From contig DATLNM010000052.1 of NCBI GenBank assembly GCA_035536775.1, forward strand, positions 1 to 64,000: a stretch of 64,000 nucleotides of DNA, written 5' to 3'. The DNA comes from DATLNM01 sp035536775 (lineage in GTDB: Bacteria > Actinomycetota > CADDZG01 > WHSQ01). This document shows, in pieces, positions 57,636-64,000 of the stretch. The notes under the pieces are model-generated. The model saw only the letters and a list, made by a program, of their open reading frames with translations, was not told where the DNA came from and ran no database searches. The position numbers and the translations under genes are program-made. How positions within the stretch are numbered: the stretch's first letter is position 1; the number at the start of each line of letters is the position of its first letter.

Positions 57636-59117
57636 GTGGAAGCCCTTAACGTCTCCGTCGACTGGCACGCACTGGCCCCTGAGCTGGTTCTGACGCTCAC
57701 GGCGTGCGCCATCCTGATGGCAGACCTGTTCCTTCCGAAGGAAGCGAAGTGGGTCGCGATGCCGCTCGGGGCTGCCGGCCTCATCGGAACGCTGGCGGCG
57801 ATCGTGTCGTTGATCGGGGAAGAGCGCGTGACGCTCGCGCGCTCTTTCGAAGTCGACGAGTTCTCGCTGTTGTTCAAAGCGCTCTTCTGCGTGATCGGCC
57901 TGATCCTCCTTGCGATCTCATACGACTTCTTCCGCGACAGCGACTACTACGAGGGTGAGTACTACTTCCTGATGCTGTGCTCACTGTTAGGGGGGCTCAT
58001 CATCGCGAGCTCTCGGGACCTCATCACGCTGTTCATAGCGCTCGAGCTGATCAGCATCCCCGCGTTCGTGATGACCGGACTGCGGAAGGCCGATGTGAAG
58101 TCGAACGAGGCCGCCCTCAAATTCTTCCTATTTGGCGTGCTCTCGTCCGCGGTGATGCTCTACGGGATGTCGCTTGTCTACGGCATCACTGGAGCAACCC
58201 ACGTCGACGACATCCGCCTCGCACTGGGGGGCGCGAGCGATGAACCGATCGTCATCCTCAGCGTTTTCTTCGTGGTCGTGGGTTTCGCTTTCAAGATCTC
58301 GGCGGTGCCGTTCCACTTCTGGGCGCCCGACACCTATGAGGGCGCGCCATCGCCCGTCGCGGCGTTCCTATCGACCGCGTCGAAGATCGGTGGGTTCGTT
58401 GGGCTGCTCGTTCTCATGTTCCGCGCCTTCCCCGACGTTGCGGACGCGTGGCGCCCGATCTTCGCTGTGCTCGCTGCGCTGACCATGACGGTGGGGAACC
58501 TCATCGCGCTCAAACAGCGCCACATCATCCGGCTGCTCGCGTATTCGGGGATCGCACAATCCGGCTACATCCTGGTTGCGCTGGCGCTGATCGAGCCGGG
58601 AGCTGCCTCTAACCGCCAGGCGTTCGTGTCGGCACTTATCTATCTTGCGATCTACGGAGTCATGGATGTAGGCGCCTTCGCCGCGGCGGTCGCGTTCGCC
58701 CGTCGGGGCGGCACCTATTTCATCGACGACTACGCGGGGCTGTGGGCACGGAATCCCGCGCTCGCGGTCTTGCTGGCAGGCTTCCTGTTCTCCCTTGCCG
58801 GCGCTCCGCCGATGGCCGGGGCGTGGGCCAAGCTCTTCGTGTTCCTCGCTGCTATCAACGCCCAAGTGTTCTGGCTCGCTGCCGTCATGGGCCTGAACGC
58901 CGTGATAGCCGCCTGGTACTACCTCGTGGTCGTCAAGAAGATGTTCTTCGAGCCCGCGGTGGATGACCGGCCCGTGGAAGTCCCCGGGTTGTTGCGGCTG
59001 GGGATGGGCTTGGCAGCGCTCGCTCTGGTTGCGGTGTTCGTCTACCCGCCCCTGATCACGGAACCGGCCGATTCGACCGTGCCCAAGGAGCCCGCACAGG
59101 TGGAGATCGCCGGCTAG
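57636..59117 (+). CDS. nuoN: NADH-quinone oxidoreductase-like subunit N, 11-gene operon
   Basis: 493 residues, GTG start 57636. FIALELISIPAFVMTGL, AFKISAVPFHFWAPDTYEGAPSPVAAFLS and AYSGIAQSGYILVAL are NuoN signatures. It ends the 11-gene operon. No nuoE, F or G equivalents lie in or after this operon within the window. Confidence 0.95.
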   Translation: MEALNVSVDWHALAPELVLTLTACAILMADLFLPKEAKWVAMPLGAAGLIGTLAAIVSLIGEERVTLARSFEVDEFSLLFKALFCVIGLILLAISYDFFRDSDYYEGEYYFLMLCSLLGGLIIASSRDLITLFIALELISIPAFVMTGLRKADVKSNEAALKFFLFGVLSSAVMLYGMSLVYGITGATHVDDIRLALGGASDEPIVILSVFFVVVGFAFKISAVPFHFWAPDTYEGAPSPVAAFLSTASKIGGFVGLLVLMFRAFPDVADAWRPIFAVLAALTMTVGNLIALKQRHIIRLLAYSGIAQSGYILVALALIEPGAASNRQAFVSALIYLAIYGVMDVGAFAAAVAFARRGGTYFIDDYAGLWARNPALAVLLAGFLFSLAGAPPMAGAWAKLFVFLAAINAQVFWLAAVMGLNAVIAAWYYLVVVKKMFFEPAVDDRPVEVPGLLRLGMGLAALALVAVFVYPPLITEPADSTVPKEPAQVEIAG

Positions 59118-59422
59118 AAGACCCCAACTTCGTTGGAAAAGTGGCAGGAAACGCCTGATATCTCACGAAGTTGAGCCTCCGCCCGTGAGGCAGATCTCTG
59201 GACGGCGCGGTAGCCGCTCAGGGAGCGTAATCTTGGGTTGAGAGGCGTCGCCCGGTGGCGGGTGTCGGTATCTCCTCTGCGCCGCCAAGGCTTGTTACCG
59301 GGAGGCTTTGGGGGCGTAAGTTGGTCATAGCAGCACTTGGGGGGCGCGACGGAGCGTGGGGGACGTATCTCGATCCCGGCTCTCGTGAAACCCTTCCTCG
59401 TCAAGCTCTGGGAAGGCTATCT
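59118..59422 (+). other. 305-base non-coding region after the second nuo operon
   Basis: It contains a perfect 9-bp inverted repeat CAACTTCGT / ACGAAGTTG (59125-59133 and 59165-59173) just after the nuoN2 stop. This overlaps a second arm pair CTCACG/CGTGAG and a GCCTC/GAGGC hairpin (59175-59191). These could terminate or stabilise the nuo transcript. The rest is G-rich and likely holds the promoter and leader of the surface-protein gene. I compared it from memory with c-di-AMP, c-di-GMP and cobalamin riboswitch consensus cores and saw no match. Confidence 0.45.
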
Positions 59423-62182
59423 GTGCAGCTTGCAACTAAGGCACGCCTAGGTGCGTCGGGGCGGCGCCGGGCGGATGGCTCGCTCGCGCCCTGGCGGACG
59501 GTCGCTGCTGCCGCTCTTGCGCTCATCGTTCTAGGGCCTTTCGTGCTTACCGCGCAGCAGGCCTCGGCGCGTCCGGTGTGTGCTACGCCCGTCGACACCC
59601 GGAACCTGACCGAGGATCCTCCGATCGTAACCGGCACGTGGACGCGCACGAGGGCGCCGGACTTCCCTGTGGGCACGGGCGCCATCAAGACGTTCTCGGT
59701 GACGCTCCTAGATGAATCGATCGTGTTCGCCGAGAACGGCCAGGTCGTCATGCGTTCGCTGGATGGCGGCTGCTCGTGGACAGAAGTGTTCAGGCTGCCG
59801 GAGCTGCCCGGCCCCGACTTCCCGTTCTCGGCTAACGACTCGGAGATCATCGAGGTGACGATGCCGACACCGGCGTCCGTCCCTCCAAGTCCGATCCCGA
59901 TCGTGTACGTGACCATCGAGCAGCTGAAACGCGTGTCTCGTCCGCATGTCATCTTCACCGGCACCGGTGGCGACACCTGGGAGCTTGCTGCGGGGCTCGA
60001 GGATGCAGTAGGTCGTCCAACGGACCTGTCGGCCTCACTGTTCAACGCGACCGCTGTCTATCTCCTTACCGACGTGTCAGGCGTTCGGGATGAATTGCCT
60101 TTGCCCGATACCCCGGTGGACGCCCCGGCGGCTGGGACGATGATCCACCGGAGCTTCGACGCCGGCGTGACCTTCGGCGATCAGCCGATGACAGCTCCCG
60201 GACTTCCCAGCAGAGGTATCGAGATCGATCCCTTCGAGGGCCGCGACTTTTGGGTCTACGGCGACGGGGGTCTGTTCCACGGGCAGGACACGGCGATCAC
60301 TCAGGTGCCGGGTATCCCCACGATCGGAGCGCTCGACGTCTTCCCCGTTCGCGACAAGCCGAGCCGCGTTATCGCGTTCGAATCGGATGGCCCCGTGATG
60401 CACCGCTCGGATGATGGAGTGAACTTCATCACCTCGGTGACACCGGGCACCGTCCAGTCATCTGCCAGCTTCGACCAGGATAACTACGTCGTGACCACGA
60501 GCACCGGTGTCTACTTACACAGCTCAGGACTGGTGCCGGGCCTCGACTTCGTAGATGTGAGCCAGCCCAACCATCCTGTGATCACCGACCTCGGGATGAT
60601 CCTTGGGCGCAGCGCGGTCGAGCCCTTCTCGGTCGTCGGGCACACGGGCTCGACGCTCGAGCGGTGGGACTTGAAGGGGCAACTTCCGCAGCCGCCCGAG
60701 TTTCAGCCGATCGACGTCATCCTCCCGGGCGGCACGAGCGTGACCACCGATCCGCCCGTCCTCGCTCCCAACGATCGCCGCATCGTGCTCGAGCCGGGGG
60801 AGAAGCGTGCGATCACCTACACGCTCGATCTTCCCAAGACACCCACCCCTCTCGATGTGTACTTCCTCGTCGACGTGTCGGGCAGCATGCAAGGCGCCAT
60901 CAACGGAACGGCGAGCGCGATGGCCGACATCGTCTCGAAGTTGCAAGCCGAACGCATCAATGCTTACTTCGGGGTTGGCGAGTACCGCAGTTACACCGAC
61001 GATCCCGCCTATCACATGGTGCGTGACATGGGAGAGCCCGACGAGGAGCTAGCCGTTGCGCTCGAGAATCTCAGGGCTAGCGGCGGCGGGGAAGAGACGC
61101 AGCTCGAGGCCCTCTACCAATCGGCCACTGGCACCGGGCGTTTCGGAGTCAACCTCTTCGTCGAGGACGGGCAGGACGTGACCTGGCGACCGCAATCGCT
61201 GCGGGTCGTGCTTCACGCGAGCGACGAGCCGATCTCGACGGGTCCACCGCACCCCGCGTACGAAGAGGTCGTTGCCGCTCTCAACGCAGATGACGCCGAC
61301 CACATCGGGATCGCGATCCAGGGTAGCTCCGGCTTCTCAGGGACGCCCAAGGAAGGTATGGACATCCTCTCGGCCGGAACCGGTGCCGTCGCTCCGACAT
61401 CCGGCGTCGATTGCGACGGCGACCTGATAAATGAGATCCCCGCGGGAGATCCCCTCGTCTGCGTCATCGACCCCGGCCAGGTCGAGGAGGCATCCGCTAT
61501 GTCGACGCTGATCGTCAACCTCTTGAAGGCCCTCGAGGACCGCGTCCCGGTGAAGCTTGTCGCCACCGGGGGCAAGTCGGTGGTCAAGACGATCGCCCCC
61601 GACGTCATCCCCGACGTCAACTTGAAGTCCTCGAACGTACTCAAGTACGAGGTCATCTACTCGTGCCCGAGTGTTCTCCGAGAGACGAAGGTCCCGGTCG
61701 AGCTCGTCGCCGAGGCACGGGGTCAAGGACTCGACACAGTCAACGCGATGGTTGTGTGCAGCCCGCCCGATCCGCCCGTCCCCGCCATCCCACCGGTGGT
61801 GGCCTTGATCCCCCTCGTGCTGCCGCCGCCGGCCCCGCCACAGATCGGGCCGAACCCTCAGCCCAACCCCCAGCCCCAAGGTCAGCCTCAGGGCCAGGCC
61901 CAGGGGGCGTTCGCCGCCCAGGAGGAGCAGCAGCCGCAGCTCGCTTACGTCCAGGCCCAGCAACTTCAGGATCGGGCTGCGGCGGAGGAGATCGCCTCTA
62001 ATCGGAGCTCCGGCGAGCGCCAGTATCAGATGTCGCGTTACTCAGACCGCCCGCGGGACGTTCCCCCAGAGGTCACCTTCTTGATAGGAGCAGCAGCCAT
62101 GTCGTTGATGTACGGATGTGTAACTCTGGCCCGCGGGCGGGTCCAGGTCGAGCACGTAAGCAGTAGGCGACGGACCCGATAG
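59423..62182 (+). CDS. large secreted/anchored protein: BNR-like propeller, VWA domain, Pro/Gln-rich region, C-terminal helix
   Basis: GTG 59423 after GGGAAGG gives 919 residues; the frame is open further upstream. A basic N-terminus and signal helix (VAAAALALIVLGPFVLTAQQASA) are followed by BNR/sialidase-like repeats without a visible active site (VMRSLDGGCSW, MIHRSFDAGVTFG, VMHRSDDGVNF). A VWA/integrin-beta-like domain has MIDAS D484-V-S-G-S and the loop SGGGEETQLEALYQ. A Pro/Gln-rich stretch (about 795-860) and a terminal helix (TFLIGAAAMSLMYGCVTLA) follow. It is probably an adhesive or matrix-interacting surface protein; the ligand is unknown. Confidence 0.8.
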   Translation: MQLATKARLGASGRRRADGSLAPWRTVAAAALALIVLGPFVLTAQQASARPVCATPVDTRNLTEDPPIVTGTWTRTRAPDFPVGTGAIKTFSVTLLDESIVFAENGQVVMRSLDGGCSWTEVFRLPELPGPDFPFSANDSEIIEVTMPTPASVPPSPIPIVYVTIEQLKRVSRPHVIFTGTGGDTWELAAGLEDAVGRPTDLSASLFNATAVYLLTDVSGVRDELPLPDTPVDAPAAGTMIHRSFDAGVTFGDQPMTAPGLPSRGIEIDPFEGRDFWVYGDGGLFHGQDTAITQVPGIPTIGALDVFPVRDKPSRVIAFESDGPVMHRSDDGVNFITSVTPGTVQSSASFDQDNYVVTTSTGVYLHSSGLVPGLDFVDVSQPNHPVITDLGMILGRSAVEPFSVVGHTGSTLERWDLKGQLPQPPEFQPIDVILPGGTSVTTDPPVLAPNDRRIVLEPGEKRAITYTLDLPKTPTPLDVYFLVDVSGSMQGAINGTASAMADIVSKLQAERINAYFGVGEYRSYTDDPAYHMVRDMGEPDEELAVALENLRASGGGEETQLEALYQSATGTGRFGVNLFVEDGQDVTWRPQSLRVVLHASDEPISTGPPHPAYEEVVAALNADDADHIGIAIQGSSGFSGTPKEGMDILSAGTGAVAPTSGVDCDGDLINEIPAGDPLVCVIDPGQVEEASAMSTLIVNLLKALEDRVPVKLVATGGKSVVKTIAPDVIPDVNLKSSNVLKYEVIYSCPSVLRETKVPVELVAEARGQGLDTVNAMVVCSPPDPPVPAIPPVVALIPLVLPPPAPPQIGPNPQPNPQPQGQPQGQAQGAFAAQEEQQPQLAYVQAQQLQDRAAAEEIASNRSSGERQYQMSRYSDRPRDVPPEVTFLIGAAAMSLMYGCVTLARGRVQVEHVSSRRRTR

Positions 62183-62208
62183 CGATGACAGACAAGATAG
62201 GAGTCACG

Positions 62209-64000
62209 ATGCCGGAGGCGGATCAGGAGGCAGTTACGACATCGACCACGCGCGGGCGGCTAGGTCGCAAATTCAAGCGCTGGTTGAAGAACTACCGCGT
62301 TAAGCAGCGACGCAAGTCCGCCGCGCAGAAGCGCACGACCAGCAAGAAGCTCACCTATGCCCTCATCTTCGTGCTCTTGTTGCTCTTCGCCGGGTTCGCG
62401 GGAGCCCAGGCCTATCTGTCTCCAGACCCTGCGGGTGACGAGCTTTCCCTTGACCAACTGAGCGCGCTCGCCGACGAGAAGCGCATCGAGACCGCGGAAT
62501 TCCGCGACGAGGACAATCAACTCGTCGGGAGCTTTGCCCTCGAGTCCATCGTTCCTATCGAGGAGCCCAAGGACAAGAAGTCCGACGGCAAAGACAACCG
62601 CGACAAGGGCAAGAGCCGTAACGACGGCGGTGGCGCAGAAGACCCTGATGCAACCGCAGACGACACAGGCGCGACCGAGGAAGACACCTCGACCGGCGAC
62701 GAGGCCGCCGCCGCAGGCGGCAACGATGATCGCGCTCGTGACAAGAAGAAGAACGACAAGAAGAAGGTCGAAGAGGAGCCGGTAGAGGAGCCCTCGAGGG
62801 CCCCCGTCGGCGCCGGCGACTACTACTTCAACTACCCCTCGAGCGATGCGGCCTTCAGCGTGCTGTCAGAGATGATGACCGAGGCCGAGGCCAAGGTGTT
62901 CGTCAACCCGCAGACCTCGAAGTATGTCGTGCGACAGGTGTCGCAGTACCTCCTGCCGCTGTTGATCCTCGCGTCCTTCTTCGGGCTGCTGTTCTCGGCA
63001 GGCAAGGGCGGTGGCTCTGGGATCGGCGAGGTTCTCACCTTCGGCAGCATCGGCAAGAAGCGCCAGAAGCGCGGGTTCGCCACGCCGATCACGTTCAGCG
63101 ACGTCGCCGGTGCCGACGAGGCTGTCGCCGAGATGAAAGAGGTCGTCGACTATCTCCGCGACCCGGAGCGCTACGAGGAGATCGGCGCCGTTCCGCCTAA
63201 GGGCGTCCTGCTGTTCGGGCCTCCTGGATGTGGCAAGACCCTCATCGCCAAAGCGGTTGCGGGCGAGGCCGGCGTTCCGTTCTTCTCGGTCGCAGGCGCG
63301 GAGTTCGTCGAGTCTCTGGTCGGTGTCGGTGCCGCCCGTGTGCGTGACCTGTTTCAGCGCGTGCGTGCCGTCGCTCCGGCCATCGTCTTCATCGACGAGC
63401 TCGACGCAGCGGGTCGCCGGCGTGGCTACGGCGGCAGTGGTGGCGGTGGTAGCGACGAGCGTGAGCAGACCCTGAACCAGCTCCTGGTAGAGATGGACGG
63501 TTTCGAAGTTTCGACCGGGATCGTCGTCATCGGGGCGACGAACCGTCCCGACATCATCGACCCGGCGCTCATCAGGCCCGGGCGTTTCGACCGCCACATC
63601 ACCGTGGAGCAGCCCGATGCCGAGGGTCGCGAGCTCATCCTGAGGCTGCACGCCAAGGGCAAGCCGATCGCTCCTTCGACCGATTGGTCTTACCTGGCGA
63701 AGCGCACGCCCGGGTTCTCAGGTGCCGACCTCGCTAACGTCATCAACGAGGCCGCCCTCCTGACCGTGAGGGAGAACAAGCCGAAGATCGAGACGAACGA
63801 GCTCGAAGAGGCCATCCAGCGCGTCCTGCATGGCCCCAAGCGCCGTGGAGTCGTCTTGTCCGAGGAGGAGCGCAGTCGCGCTGCGTATCACGAGAGCGGC
63901 CACGCGATCGTCGCTGCGTCGGTCGGCCGTTCCGAGGACGTCCACCGCGTGACGATCCTCGCCCGTGGCAAGGGGTTGGGCCTCACAGGCGTGAACCGTG
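62209..64000 (+). CDS. ftsH: divergent FtsH-type AAA+ zinc metalloprotease, 3' truncated by window end
   Basis: 597 residues are visible from ATG 62209, chosen for AGGAG at 62199-62203; ATG 62185 in frame has no site. Basic N-tail, helix (YALIFVLLLLFAGFAGAQAY), extracytoplasmic domain with an 80-residue charged insert (about 118-197), second helix (LLPLLILASFFGLLFSA), then the AAA domain. Walker A reads GPPGCGKT (337-344; usually GPPGTGKT), Walker B IVFIDELDA, arginine-finger segment IRPGRFDR, zinc site HESGH (561-565). It degrades membrane and misfolded proteins. It follows the surface-protein stop by 26 bases. Confidence 0.9.
   Translation, partial: MPEADQEAVTTSTTRGRLGRKFKRWLKNYRVKQRRKSAAQKRTTSKKLTYALIFVLLLLFAGFAGAQAYLSPDPAGDELSLDQLSALADEKRIETAEFRDEDNQLVGSFALESIVPIEEPKDKKSDGKDNRDKGKSRNDGGGAEDPDATADDTGATEEDTSTGDEAAAAGGNDDRARDKKKNDKKKVEEEPVEEPSRAPVGAGDYYFNYPSSDAAFSVLSEMMTEAEAKVFVNPQTSKYVVRQVSQYLLPLLILASFFGLLFSAGKGGGSGIGEVLTFGSIGKKRQKRGFATPITFSDVAGADEAVAEMKEVVDYLRDPERYEEIGAVPPKGVLLFGPPGCGKTLIAKAVAGEAGVPFFSVAGAEFVESLVGVGAARVRDLFQRVRAVAPAIVFIDELDAAGRRRGYGGSGGGGSDEREQTLNQLLVEMDGFEVSTGIVVIGATNRPDIIDPALIRPGRFDRHITVEQPDAEGRELILRLHAKGKPIAPSTDWSYLAKRTPGFSGADLANVINEAALLTVRENKPKIETNELEEAIQRVLHGPKRRGVVLSEEERSRAAYHESGHAIVAASVGRSEDVHRVTILARGKGLGLTGVNR

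Noticed and set aside
59118..59422. Possible riboswitch before the surface-protein gene
   Set aside because: No match by eye to the conserved cores of the riboswitch classes I could recall; only inverted repeats are supported.
1..64000. tRNA, rRNA, CRISPR array, prophage or insertion sequence
   Set aside because: No cloverleaf, direct-repeat array, transposase or integrase motif was seen on either strand.

Overview
The window is about 64 kb of high-GC DNA, densely coded, with many GTG starts and many 1 to 4 base stop/start overlaps. No rRNA, tRNA, CRISPR array or insertion sequence was seen. The gene content fits an aerobic, menaquinone-using, high-GC bacterium, most likely a deep Actinomycetota lineage: actinobacterial-style Tad pilus genes, a caa3-type oxidase, a b6-like split cytochrome b, and CtaA/CtaB. 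That assignment is an inference. A System I (Ccm) cytochrome c maturation operon would be unusual for mainstream Actinobacteria, so an uncultured class is plausible.

Layout. (1) 1-5188, plus strand: the end of a Tad/Flp pilus operon (TadE-like end, CpaB, CpaE, CpaF, TadB, TadC). (2) 5190-5621, minus: a small secreted protein. (3) 5670-10900, minus: a menaquinol:cytochrome c reductase operon. In transcription order it encodes a small membrane protein, a 2x[4Fe-4S] ferredoxin, cytochrome b N-half, cytochrome b C-half, Rieske protein, di-haem cytochrome c, a membrane protein and a 58-residue lipoprotein. (4) 11040-19621, minus: ccmG-E-F-H-X-A-B, an M15-type peptidase lipoprotein, then ccmC-D. 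(5) 19645-25043, plus: caa3 oxidase (ctaC-D-E-F), CtaG and a membrane cupredoxin. (6) 25096-28179, minus: TfoX-like protein, membrane protein, CtaB, CtaA. (7) 28211-31599: a thioredoxin-fold lipoprotein, a small lipoprotein, a polyprenyl diphosphate synthase and a second anchored cupredoxin. (8) 31732-48248, plus: a geranylgeranyl-reductase-family gene, then a full 14-gene complex I operon (nuoA-N). (9) 48377-59117, plus: a second, 11-gene complex I operon (nuoABCDHIJKLMN) with no NADH module. (10) 59423-64000, plus: a large propeller/VWA surface protein and the start of a divergent FtsH.

Together the genes describe almost a whole aerobic electron transport chain: two NDH-1 complexes feeding menaquinone, a bc/b6-type complex, cytochrome c and cupredoxin carriers, and a caa3 oxidase, plus haem A synthesis, cytochrome c maturation and possible quinone-tail modification.

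The most interesting signal is a 36-residue charged, helical-looking module. It occurs on three otherwise unrelated proteins of this chain: the N-terminus of the cytochrome b C-half, the N-terminus of the anchored cupredoxin, and the C-terminus of NuoI of the 11-subunit complex. In each case an Ala/Pro-rich linker joins it to the redox domain. It looks like an undescribed docking or tethering module that could link complex I, the bc complex and a copper carrier.
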